The notes under the pieces were generated by a model. That model was not told where the DNA came from and searched no databases. It saw nothing but the letters and a program-made list of their open reading frames with translations. DNA of 57,410 nucleotides from JBDHTS01 sp044221445. Its GTDB lineage: Bacteria; Pseudomonadota; Alphaproteobacteria; Micavibrionales; Micavibrionaceae. Positions 1 through 8,371 of this stretch are shown in pieces (positions within the stretch are counted from its first letter, which is position 1; each line of letters begins with the position of its first letter). The stretch covers positions 1 to 57,410 of the forward strand of contig JBGAPF010000013.1 of the NCBI GenBank assembly GCA_044221445.1. The letters run 5' to 3'. A program made the position numbers and the translations under genes.

Positions 1-1
1 T

Positions 2-523
2 ATCCGCATGTATCCTGAGGACATTACGCAGGTCTATCCCGCCGTGGCCGTGGGCACGCCCGTTACGGTCGTAAACCAGCCGGTCAAGGCGGCCTGGATC
101 GGCAATACGCTTTATGTCGAGGCCCACCCTCCGCTCGATCAGGCAATGATGATCGAGGAACAGGGCGGACGTCCGTTTTATGACATGACCGACGAGGATA
201 TGAAACAGATCCTGCGCGTCGCCGCCGACCGCGAAGATCTCCTCGACTGGGCGAAAATCAGGGCGGTGATCCGTACCCGCCAGGGGTATCCGGTCGCCGT
301 TGCCGAAGATACGGGCACCATTGCAGAAGCGCCTGTGACCGAAGCGCCCCCTTCTCGCGTCGCGGAGGAAAAAACCGCTTTCGGTCCTTACCAGGAGAAG
401 CACGCCGAAAAGACGCCAGTGCCCGTTCCGCCTGGCGAAAACAATATTCCCCAATCGGTCAAAGACAAAGCGGTTCCCCCCGGGCCTGAAACCGAGCCGG
501 ACCCTTACAATGTCAACGGATGA
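2..523 (+). CDS. L,D-transpeptidase (YkuD/ErfK family), C-terminal part
   Basis: This is the 3' end of a gene that begins before the window. The reading frame is already open at base 2 and reads I-R-M-Y-P-E-D-I. That matches the residues just after the catalytic Cys in the HGCxRMYPEDI motif of ErfK/YbiS-type L,D-transpeptidases, so the ATG at base 8 is internal and not a start. The following GTPV, QPVK and YVEAHPPL segments also fit the end of a YkuD domain. Family members act in the periplasm, making 3-3 peptidoglycan cross-links or anchoring lipoproteins. About 60 residues rich in Pro and Glu follow the domain, probably a flexible tail. The catalytic Cys and His lie outside the window, so activity cannot be judged here. 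Confidence 0.85.
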   Translation: MRMYPEDITQVYPAVAVGTPVTVVNQPVKAAWIGNTLYVEAHPPLDQAMMIEEQGGRPFYDMTDEDMKQILRVAADREDLLDWAKIRAVIRTRQGYPVAVAEDTGTIAEAPVTEAPPSRVAEEKTAFGPYQEKHAEKTPVPVPPGENNIPQSVKDKAVPPGPETEPDPYNVNG

Positions 524-529
524 TTCGCC

Positions 530-847
530 TTACGGCGCTGGTGGCCCAAGCCTGCTGAAATAAGTCAGGACTCCTACGCTCCAGACAAGGGGGGTCAGAA
601 GCGGCGCGAGCAGCAGAAGGATTTTCTTATGACCCTGGGTTAAGAAAAATCCTGTCCCGGCTAGTATCCCCCCCAGGAATGCCAGGAAAGATCCCATGAA
701 ATACCAGGACCGGAAGGCTGGAAGCGCCTCTGCGGGAACGGCCGGATAGACATGAAAATAAACAGCCAAATAAGGTACGATGAGGATAGAAAGATATCCT
801 GCGGCGCTGACAGTCAGGAAAAGGGCAATTTTTAAAACGCTGTGCAT
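530..847 (-). CDS. Small hydrophobic membrane protein, unknown function
   Basis: I do not recognise this 105-residue protein. It has three long hydrophobic stretches, at about residues 5-31, 49-69 and 74-97, with Lys/Arg in the short loops, so it is probably a three-helix inner-membrane protein. The start is supported by AGGAA seven bases upstream of the ATG. It is convergent with the L,D-transpeptidase gene, with six bases between their stop codons. The gene is somewhat less GC-rich than its neighbours. It could be a lineage-specific membrane protein; no function is proposed. Confidence 0.6.
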   Translation of the reverse strand: MHSVLKIALFLTVSAAGYLSILIVPYLAVYFHVYPAVPAEALPAFRSWYFMGSFLAFLGGILAGTGFFLTQGHKKILLLLAPLLTPLVWSVGVLTYFSRLGPPAP

Positions 848-992
848 CGGACGGTTCCTGAAAAGGCTTGTCCGGATTTAACCATGAAAACGACGGGCAG
901 GGGAGTAAAATCCTTCTTAAAACCTCAAGGTTCCGGAAAACAAAAAATTGGCATGAGGGGATAGGATTAAAGCCGGCTCTGGAGTAAAGTCG

Positions 993-1667
993 TTGATCAT
1001 GAGGACATTATTCCATCTGTGGCTTCACCCGTTCTCACGCAAAGTGCGGATCGCGCTGGCGGAGAAAAAGCTCGATTTCGATCTTAAGATCGAAAAAGTC
1101 TGGGAACGCCGCACGGAATTCCTGGCCCTGAACCCGGCGGGCGATGTGCCGGTGCTGCAGGAGCCGGACGGCACCACCCTCGCTAACAGCCAGGTCATTT
1201 GTGAATATCTTGAGGAAGTGTACCCTGAAACCAATCTTCTGGGATCAGACCCGGTGCAAAGGGCGGAATCACGTCGGCTGGTCAGCTGGTTCGATGTCAA
1301 ATTCAACCGGGAGGTGACGGATAACCTGGTCGGGGAAAAGCTGATGAAACGGTTCCTGAAACTGGGCGAACCGCACGGCCCGTCAATTCGCGCCGGTCAT
1401 GCCAATATCCATTATCATCTCGACTACATCGGTTTCCTGACGGAAAAGCGCACCTGGCTCGCGGGCAACGCCTTCTCTCTCGCCGATATCGCCGCCGCCG
1501 CCCATCTGTCGGCTATCGACTATATCGGCGACGTGCCATGGGAAGAACACCAGGCCGCCCGCGAATGGTATGGCAAGGTCAAGTCGCGGCAGAGTTTCCA
1601 GCCTCTGCTCGAAGACCGCATTCCGGGCTTCACCCCCGCTGGACACTACGAAAACGTCGATTTCTGA
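993..1667 (+). CDS. fzlA: FzlA, FtsZ-binding glutathione S-transferase-fold protein
   Basis: The 224-residue protein has an N-terminal thioredoxin-like GST domain (FHLWLHPFSRKVRI at about residues 7-20, then NPAGDVPVL) and an all-helical C-terminal domain with WLAGNAFSLADIAAAAHLS. The pattern fits FzlA, which in Caulobacter binds FtsZ filaments at the division site and is needed for constriction, rather than a detoxifying GST. The block IGDVPWEEH and the end GHYENVDF also look like FzlA. GGAG at 981-984 is eight bases from a TTG at 993, whereas the in-frame ATG at 999 is 14 bases away, so the TTG is preferred. The SDR gene follows ten bases after the stop, suggesting a two-gene operon. Confidence 0.82.
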   Translation: MIMRTLFHLWLHPFSRKVRIALAEKKLDFDLKIEKVWERRTEFLALNPAGDVPVLQEPDGTTLANSQVICEYLEEVYPETNLLGSDPVQRAESRRLVSWFDVKFNREVTDNLVGEKLMKRFLKLGEPHGPSIRAGHANIHYHLDYIGFLTEKRTWLAGNAFSLADIAAAAHLSAIDYIGDVPWEEHQAAREWYGKVKSRQSFQPLLEDRIPGFTPAGHYENVDF

Positions 1668-1677
1668 TTATATTGTT

Positions 1678-2607
1678 ATGATGGGATCAGATAAGAATCT
1701 GTTTTGTTTCGGCTACGGCTACAGCTGCGATCACCTGCGCCGCCGCCTCCAGGGCTGGCGTATTGCCGGAACCACCCGCGATCCTGAAAAAAGGGCCCTA
1801 ATGAACCGAAACGGCGTCAGGGCCTATATTTTCAATCAGGACAGCCCGCTCGACGATGCCCGCCTGTTCCTGCGCGACACAACCCATCTCCTTATTTCGA
1901 CACCCCCCGACGATCGGGGCGATCCGGCCTTTCTGGTTCATGGCGATGACATTCGCGACCTGCCCTCCCTTAAATGGATCGGTTATCTGTCGTCGACGGC
2001 CGTCTACGGCGACCGCACTGGCGAATGGGTCGACGAAACCTCCGATATCCGGCCTAACTCCAAGCGCGGGACTCGCCGCGCCATCGCCGAAAATCAGTGG
2101 CTTTCCCTGTACCGCGATGCTGGGCTGCCGGTCCATATCTTCCGTCTTGCCGGTATTTACGGGCCATCCCGGAGCGCCCTTGATTCCGTGCGTGCGGGCG
2201 TTGCGCGGCGTATTAACAAACCGGGACACGCTTTCAGCCGGATCCATATCGACGATATTGTCCAGACTCTCGCCGCCTCTATGAACAACCCCAGGCCGGG
2301 GGCGGTCTATAATCTGGCCGATGACCGCGCGGCGCCCAGTCATGAACTGATCAAATACGCCTGCGACCTTCTGGATATAGAGGCTCCCCCTTTGTTGCCG
2401 TATGACGAAGCCGACATGGCACCGATCACGCGCAGTTTTTATGCCGACAACAAACGTGTCCGGAACGACCTGATCAAGCGCGAACTGAATATCCGCCTTA
2501 TCCATCCCGATTTCATGTCGGGGCTGAAGGCCTGCCTCGAACAGGAAAAACATGCGGCGCCTGACGATATTATAAGCGGGTCGCCCGACCAGATTCCTTG
2601 TGCCTGA
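1678..2607 (+). CDS. NAD(P)-dependent SDR/epimerase-like protein (YeeZ-type)
   Basis: This 309-residue protein belongs to the extended short-chain dehydrogenase/epimerase superfamily. The N terminus reads CFGYGYSC, a variant of the Rossmann GxGxxG turn. It is followed by LISTPP at the end of a later strand, YLSSTAVYGD carrying the expected Ser/Thr and Tyr region, FRLAGIYGP, and an Asp-rich C-terminal part. It resembles the YeeZ-like group whose substrates are not known. There is no clear Shine-Dalgarno sequence. The start ATG at 1678 lies ten bases after the fzlA stop, so translation is probably coupled; ATG 1681 is an alternative. The open frame extends further upstream only by overlapping fzlA, so that longer form was not chosen. 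Confidence 0.8.
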   Translation: MMGSDKNLFCFGYGYSCDHLRRRLQGWRIAGTTRDPEKRALMNRNGVRAYIFNQDSPLDDARLFLRDTTHLLISTPPDDRGDPAFLVHGDDIRDLPSLKWIGYLSSTAVYGDRTGEWVDETSDIRPNSKRGTRRAIAENQWLSLYRDAGLPVHIFRLAGIYGPSRSALDSVRAGVARRINKPGHAFSRIHIDDIVQTLAASMNNPRPGAVYNLADDRAAPSHELIKYACDLLDIEAPPLLPYDEADMAPITRSFYADNKRVRNDLIKRELNIRLIHPDFMSGLKACLEQEKHAAPDDIISGSPDQIPCA

Positions 2608-2742
2608 CAATGCAAAACCCGGTTGCAGGTTTATTGTATTTACAAAACAGCAATGACCGGTTCCTGTTTTTAATACTTAAAAAGGCAATTTTAACGATTT
2701 TACGATAAGGATAAGGCCTTGCCGGGCCTCTTTCAATAATGA

Positions 2743-2771
2743 TGCACAAGCCCGGGATCCCGTGCTATAAT
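2743..2771 (+). promoter_or_regulatory. Candidate sigma-70 promoter of the dotA-like array
   Basis: TGCACA (2743-2748, 4/6 to TTGACA) and TATAAT (2766-2771, 6/6) are separated by exactly 17 bases. They sit in a 230-base AT-rich gap before the first dotA-like gene, giving a 5' leader of about 60 bases. The rest of this gap (2608-2837) shows no gene. Confidence 0.45.
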
Positions 2772-2837
2772 GATTAAAATTTACTAAAATTTTATGCGTC
2801 TCGCGCCGGTGTGAAAGCGCAATGAGGAAAAAGGCCA

Positions 2838-5618
2838 TTGCAGACGGATGGCCGGGTGTTGGAAGGCAGAGTGTCAGCGATTCAACGCATTAAACCAGTA
2901 GCGGTGCTCCGTTACGCCTTTCTTCCCGGGATCGTTCCCAGGATAAAGGATTTTGCGCGGTCCGGCTTTGGCTGGCTGGCGTACCTGATGGCATATCTTT
3001 ACGCCTGCGTCCGCTTGTTGCCGGGCGACCATCCTTATCTGCTTCCCTCCAATAAAGGCCGCTACGGCATTCGAAGCGTCATCGCGGAAGCGGCCAACCG
3101 TCTGGTCATCAAACGTGGAAATATCGACCAGATCGTTATCTTTTTCATCATTTTGCTCGGTTTTGTCCTCCTCGTGCTGCAATTCGGCATCTTGCTGGGC
3201 GGTTTCATGCTTCATCCGGCTTTTGCGGCCGATATCTTTACGACACCCAATCCCAATACTGATATCGCTTTCGAACTGCTGGACAAGGTGTTCGCCATTC
3301 CGGACCTATTCAATTCCCAGTACGACCCCGCGGCGATCGGCATGCCGCCTTTCAACGACGCCCTGCATCAGTTGATCGAATTTTACAATTTTGCCATTCT
3401 GCTCGTGGCTGTCGTCATTTTTCTTTATTATATGGTGCTTGTCGTCGCCGAAACCGCTAATTCCGGCAGTCCATTCGGTCGCCGGTTCAGCCAGATTTAC
3501 GCCCCCTTGCGGCTGATCATGGCGGTCGGTCTCCTGGTACCACTGAATTACGGCCTGAACGGCGCGCAGTATATCACCCTGTTCGCAGCCAAGATGGGAT
3601 CCAGCGTCGCCACCAATGCCTGGATTCTTTTCAACCAGACTTTGACTGATTCGATGGGGGGCGGCAATGCCAACCCCTTGGGGGGCCCTCACCAGTCTCT
3701 CGTGGCCAGGCCGCAGCTGCCCGACGTCGCCCAGGTCGTCCAGTTTATGTCCGTCGTGGATGCATGCACATATGCCTACGAAACAAAATATGAGAACCCG
3801 CCTTATACGACGGCCAATGCCGCCGAAAGAACGAATATAGAGCCTTATCTTGTGTGGGGGTCCGCTGACAGCGCCCCCATGGCAGGAACGGATTATGCGA
3901 CGGCTATCGGCGCGACCATGTTCAACGGGCGGGACATCGTTGTCCGTTTTGGCCATAAAAGCGCGGCGATGTACGGTAAATATACCGGCAACGTATACCC
4001 GTTCTGCGGCGAAATGACGATCCATGTCGACGACATGACGCAAATTGGCTCCCAGCTTATACAGGAAGGGTATTACAACCTGGTTCGGGACCTTTTTGGC
4101 GCGCCGGCCCTGACGCAGTTTGCGCGACGCGCCGCGGCCATATACCTCACAAACCAGCCGGCGCCCGAGACCATAAATGTAGCTGATGACGCCAACCCCA
4201 ATGCCGAAATGCCGGTCGAGGCGTTCCGGCAGGCCCGTGTGAATGAGGTTAACGAGCGGATTCGGACGGCTGTGTTCGATGCCCGCGACCAGATGATCGC
4301 TGCGACCGACTTCGCCATACCGCCCGAATTGATGGATCGCGGCTGGGCGGGCGCGTCGATCTGGTACAACCGTATCGCTATGTGGAATGGCGCCCTGTTC
4401 GGCTCCGTCTTCAATGTCCCGACACCCAGCGTCATGCCCTCGGCCATGGAAAAAGTCGAACGGCAACGGCGGATGCAGGATGAGAATGTCGACGCCAGCA
4501 ATCGTTATGAACCGTTGCTTCAGCAGGGCCAGCCTGTTGATCTTGCGCCTGGCGAGGACCAGATAGCCCGGATGCTGAACGCCGTATATAAATACTGGCG
4601 GCTCGACAATCCGACCGCGCCGACCGACAGCCGCGGCACGGGCAACGTCATCATGGATCTGATGAACGCCCTCTTCCCGATCAATAGTCTGTTCCAGTTG
4701 CGCTATAATGACGACGTTCACCCTCTCGCCCAGCTGGTGGGGATGGGTAAAAGCATCGTCGATACGGCGGTCCGCAACCTGATGATCGGCCTTGCCTTCG
4801 GCGCCGTCGGCGGCATGACGGAAATGCTTCAGGCCGGGATGGGGGCGCCGCTGAGCTTTTTCTCGAATATGTTCATCGGCCTTACGACCCTGGGACTGGC
4901 TATCGGGTTCATCCTTTACTATGTTCTGCCGTTCCTGCCGTTCATCTATTTCTTTTTTGCCGTCGGCAGCTGGGTGAAGACGATTTTCGAAGCCATGGTC
5001 GGCGTGCCCCTGTGGGCGCTCGCGCATCTGCGCATCGACGGCAACGGATTGCCGGGCGACGCGGCGATGAACGGATATTTCCTGATTTTCGAGATTTTCC
5101 TGCGGCCGTTTCTGATCCTCTCGGGATTGATTGGCGGCATGATCGTTTTTTCCGCCATGACCCGCGTGGTCCACGATATTTTCCCGTTGCTGATCGTCAA
5201 CACGGGCGGATATGACTCGGCGAATCTTTTCGCCGCCGTCCCCGATCCGAACGTCTCGTTCAAAGGCGGCGTCCTGGATGAATTTTTCTATTCTGTGATC
5301 TACACGATCATCATCTATTCGATGGCGACCGCGTCGTTCAAGCTGATCGACCAGATCCCGGACCATGCGATGCAATGGCTCGGCGCCAGCATCAGGCCGT
5401 TCTCCGACGACCCCAACCGCGACGTCGTCGGCAACCTCACTCGTTACGCCGCGATCGGCGGCATGGAAGTGACCCGCCGCGGCGTGGGTGCCCTCCAGCA
5501 GGGCGCCGTCCTGACCGGCAACGTCGGCGGGGCCGCCCTCCAGTCTCTTCAGGGGCGTACGCAGATGCGTATGGCCACTCAGTCAGTAAGACCGCCAACT
5601 CCTCCAGGTAAGCCATGA
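2838..5618 (+). CDS. DotA/TraY-family type IVB secretion membrane protein, copy 1
   Basis: This 926-residue polytopic membrane protein matches the DotA (Legionella Dot/Icm) and TraY (IncI conjugation) family, which forms part of the inner-membrane or pore assembly of type IVB secretion systems. Visible features are the N-terminal block LLPGDHPYLLPSNKGRYG (about 60-77), a hydrophobic segment at about 97-123, the element AFELLDKVFAIPDLF (144-158), another helix near 181-203, and a long central hydrophilic part. A C-terminal cluster of helices contains VGVPLWALAHLRIDG and LPGDAAMNGYFLIFEI, the family hallmark. Translation probably starts at TTG 2838, ten bases after GAGG; GTG 2871 is an alternative. 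The stop overlaps the next start as ATGA. Confidence 0.85.
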   Translation: MQTDGRVLEGRVSAIQRIKPVAVLRYAFLPGIVPRIKDFARSGFGWLAYLMAYLYACVRLLPGDHPYLLPSNKGRYGIRSVIAEAANRLVIKRGNIDQIVIFFIILLGFVLLVLQFGILLGGFMLHPAFAADIFTTPNPNTDIAFELLDKVFAIPDLFNSQYDPAAIGMPPFNDALHQLIEFYNFAILLVAVVIFLYYMVLVVAETANSGSPFGRRFSQIYAPLRLIMAVGLLVPLNYGLNGAQYITLFAAKMGSSVATNAWILFNQTLTDSMGGGNANPLGGPHQSLVARPQLPDVAQVVQFMSVVDACTYAYETKYENPPYTTANAAERTNIEPYLVWGSADSAPMAGTDYATAIGATMFNGRDIVVRFGHKSAAMYGKYTGNVYPFCGEMTIHVDDMTQIGSQLIQEGYYNLVRDLFGAPALTQFARRAAAIYLTNQPAPETINVADDANPNAEMPVEAFRQARVNEVNERIRTAVFDARDQMIAATDFAIPPELMDRGWAGASIWYNRIAMWNGALFGSVFNVPTPSVMPSAMEKVERQRRMQDENVDASNRYEPLLQQGQPVDLAPGEDQIARMLNAVYKYWRLDNPTAPTDSRGTGNVIMDLMNALFPINSLFQLRYNDDVHPLAQLVGMGKSIVDTAVRNLMIGLAFGAVGGMTEMLQAGMGAPLSFFSNMFIGLTTLGLAIGFILYYVLPFLPFIYFFFAVGSWVKTIFEAMVGVPLWALAHLRIDGNGLPGDAAMNGYFLIFEIFLRPFLILSGLIGGMIVFSAMTRVVHDIFPLLIVNTGGYDSANLFAAVPDPNVSFKGGVLDEFFYSVIYTIIIYSMATASFKLIDQIPDHAMQWLGASIRPFSDDPNRDVVGNLTRYAAIGGMEVTRRGVGALQQGAVLTGNVGGAALQSLQGRTQMRMATQSVRPPTPPGKP

Positions 5619-8371
5619 GAACGCCCGGTCTTAAAAAAATTCTGGCCTTTACGCTGCTGCCGCAGATTATGCCGCGCTTCCGCGACCTGTTTTCAGGCTT
5701 CACCTTCGTGGCGTTTTTCATTGCCCAGGTCTATCGCAGCGCCGGGCTTTTGCCTGCCGGCCATCCCTATCTTCTGTCGTCGAATATGGGCCGTTTCGGA
5801 ATCAGCCATGTCATGGCCGAGGCCGGACTGTTGCTGAAAAAGAACCGGGCTTCCATCGACCAGGTCGCGATCTACTGGCTTTTGATGACCGGTCTCGTCA
5901 TTCTTGCCGCCCAGGTCGGCATGCTGGCGCTCGGGCTGTTCGTCCAGGCCGCGCATGCCGCCCCCCCGGTCTTCGATCCCGGGACCAACTTCTTTATCAC
6001 GCTCGATCCAGACCAGGACCTGGCGTTTATCCTTCTTGATTATGTGTTTGGCATACCGGATTTCTTCAATTCCTGCGTCGCCACCGGCGGCAACTGTCTG
6101 GGCTCCGCCCTTAACTCCGGCCAGTACTGGACCAATACGGCCCGTACGGCTACGGCCGATGTCGCCTTCCCTTATCCTTCCCATCTCGCCATGCGCAGCA
6201 TGTTCCAGCTATACAGCACGGCCCTGCTTGTGATCGGTGTCCTGATCCTTTTGTATTTCGTGTTCGCCGTCCTCGCGGAGACCGCTGAAACCGGAACGCC
6301 GTTCGGGCGCCGTTTTAACAAAGTCTGGGCTCCGCTGCGCCTGGTCGTGGCCCTTGGCCTGCTGATCCCTATCGCCAATGGCCTGAATGCCGCGCAATAT
6401 GTGGCTTTATACGCCGCCAAGTTCGGATCTGGTTTTGCCACGAATGGTTGGACCCTGTTTGCCGATGCCGCTGTTCAGGGTGGGACGACCATGCTGGGGA
6501 CGCCCGAAGCGCTCATCGCCGTCTCCAACCCGCCCCCTATTAACACGCTGATGACGTTTTCAGCGTTACTGTCGACGTGCAAGCTGGGGTACGAGCGCAT
6601 GAGCGACTATCGCGGCGATAATCCACCCATCCGCATCCATGCGTTTCTGGTCAACCCCCGGAACCAGGCGGAGCCGCGGCGTATCATCGACGATAATTTT
6701 GTCTATGCCGAAGCGCTCGATTATTACAAGCACGGCAATATTGTCGTCCGGTTCGGCGAATATCGGGAAATGGATGGCAAGCCGGTTTATACCAATGCCA
6801 TCAGCAACGTCGAACCGCTGTGCGGCGAAGTCACGATGATGAGTTCGAACGCCGACCAGAATGACACGCCCGGCGCCTACCACGCGCTGGAGCAGTACTA
6901 CGAATCCACGCTCGGCCAGCTTTGGGCCAATGCGACCGCCCCGCCCAGCACGCTTTACCAGACCGGTGACGGCGAAACCTTGAGAAACATGTCGTCGATC
7001 GCGGGCCCCAACCCTAACGCCCCTTTGCCGACCACGGCGGAGATGGTCGAGGAAAGAGATAATTTTGCGGCGGGATTGCTTGCCATCCTCAACGACGCGA
7101 CGGAGATACAGGCGGGAAGCCCTGTCCTGACGGATAATATGACCCAGTATGGATGGGCCGGCGCCGGAATCTGGTATAACCGGCTGGCCCAGGTCAACGG
7201 ATCCCTTATCTCTGCGATCTATAATTTGCCGAGCGTCACGAAGATGCCGGAGATCATGGAAGAGATTCAGAAAAAGCGCCTCGCGAACGACCACGACGTC
7301 ACCGGGCCGGAACGTTTCATGCCTTATGATTCCGACGATCATGAGATGAAAGGAAACGACAACGCGGAGAACCAGATTGGCAAGGCCCTTTATCAGGCCT
7401 ATAAACTGTGGTCCGACAATTTCACCGAACAGAGCGTGACCGGCAATATTTTTGTCGACGGGATCAACTCCATTTTCGGGACGTCCGGGCTGTTCAATAT
7501 CCGCCAGAACGCCGACAGGGGCGTCCATCCCCTGGCCCAGCTGGTCGCTATTGGGCGCGGCATCCTGGAAAGCGCCGTCCGCAACCTTGGCTGGGCGGCG
7601 GTTGCAGGTCTTGGCGGCGGTATCATCAATATGATGAGCGCGCACCTGGTCGGAACTGTGGCGATGGCGGCCAGCGGCTTTTTGATGAGCGTCGCCCTGA
7701 TCGCGCTCAGCATCGGCTTCGTCCTGTACTACGTCCTGCCCTTCATGCCTTTCCTGTTTTTCTTCTTCGCTGTCGGCGGATGGGTGAAAGCCATTTTCGA
7801 AGCCATGGTCGGTGTGCCGCTCTGGGCGCTTGCGCATCTGCGCATCGACGGCAACGGCTTGCCTGGCGACGCGGCGATCGGCGGTTATTTCATGGTCCTT
7901 GAAATTTTCCTGCGCCCGATCCTGATCATATTCGGCATGCTGGGCGGGACCGCGATTTTTTCGGCGCAGGCGGCAATCCTGAACGAGATCTGGCAACTGG
8001 TGGCATCGAACGTCGTCGGGTTCGACCGCGTCAATGTGGGCGCTGGCGATGAAACGGGTGCGATCCGTTATGTCCGCGACGCCGTGGATACGCTGTTCTT
8101 CACGGTTATTTACGCGATCGTCGTCTACATGCTCGGCATGTCGAGCTTCAAGATGGTCGACATGGTGCCGAACTATATCATGCGCTGGATCGGCACCAGC
8201 GTGGACAGCTTCAGCAATGAAAGGGGCGACTCGCCCGAAGGCATCATGACGACCAGCGCCGTCGGCGCCGACCAGTTCACCGACAGCATCAGGGGCATCG
8301 TCAGCCAGGGCGGAAGAGATCTCGGCGGGGCGACCAAAGCGCTGAGCGACCGCATAACGAAGAAAGCGTAG
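5615..8371 (+). CDS. DotA/TraY-family type IVB secretion membrane protein, copy 2
   Basis: A second, clearly divergent member of the same family, 918 residues long. It keeps the layout of copy 1: LLPAGHPYLLSSNMGRFG near residues 46-63, hydrophobic segments around 85-115 and 200-225, and AFILLDYVFGIPDFFNS. It also has the central Trp-rich element YGWAGAGIWYNRLAQVNG and the C-terminal hallmark VPLWALAHLRIDGNGLPG. A Cys-containing insertion (CVATGGNCLG) after the IPDFFNS element is absent from copies 1 and 3. The start ATG overlaps the stop of copy 1 by four bases and the stop abuts the start of copy 3, so the three are very likely made from one transcript with coupled translation. The role is inferred to be structural in type IVB secretion. 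Confidence 0.85.
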   Translation: MRTPGLKKILAFTLLPQIMPRFRDLFSGFTFVAFFIAQVYRSAGLLPAGHPYLLSSNMGRFGISHVMAEAGLLLKKNRASIDQVAIYWLLMTGLVILAAQVGMLALGLFVQAAHAAPPVFDPGTNFFITLDPDQDLAFILLDYVFGIPDFFNSCVATGGNCLGSALNSGQYWTNTARTATADVAFPYPSHLAMRSMFQLYSTALLVIGVLILLYFVFAVLAETAETGTPFGRRFNKVWAPLRLVVALGLLIPIANGLNAAQYVALYAAKFGSGFATNGWTLFADAAVQGGTTMLGTPEALIAVSNPPPINTLMTFSALLSTCKLGYERMSDYRGDNPPIRIHAFLVNPRNQAEPRRIIDDNFVYAEALDYYKHGNIVVRFGEYREMDGKPVYTNAISNVEPLCGEVTMMSSNADQNDTPGAYHALEQYYESTLGQLWANATAPPSTLYQTGDGETLRNMSSIAGPNPNAPLPTTAEMVEERDNFAAGLLAILNDATEIQAGSPVLTDNMTQYGWAGAGIWYNRLAQVNGSLISAIYNLPSVTKMPEIMEEIQKKRLANDHDVTGPERFMPYDSDDHEMKGNDNAENQIGKALYQAYKLWSDNFTEQSVTGNIFVDGINSIFGTSGLFNIRQNADRGVHPLAQLVAIGRGILESAVRNLGWAAVAGLGGGIINMMSAHLVGTVAMAASGFLMSVALIALSIGFVLYYVLPFMPFLFFFFAVGGWVKAIFEAMVGVPLWALAHLRIDGNGLPGDAAIGGYFMVLEIFLRPILIIFGMLGGTAIFSAQAAILNEIWQLVASNVVGFDRVNVGAGDETGAIRYVRDAVDTLFFTVIYAIVVYMLGMSSFKMVDMVPNYIMRWIGTSVDSFSNERGDSPEGIMTTSAVGADQFTDSIRGIVSQGGRDLGGATKALSDRITKKA

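Noticed and set aside
884..964. A 26-codon basic open frame upstream of fzlA
   Set aside because: It has no good ribosome site and is too short to judge without comparison to relatives.
3306..5375. Minus-strand open frame of 689 codons inside dotA-like copy 1
   Set aside because: It is rich in His, Arg, Asp and Gln, as expected from reversing membrane-protein codons, and has no plausible start signal or domain.
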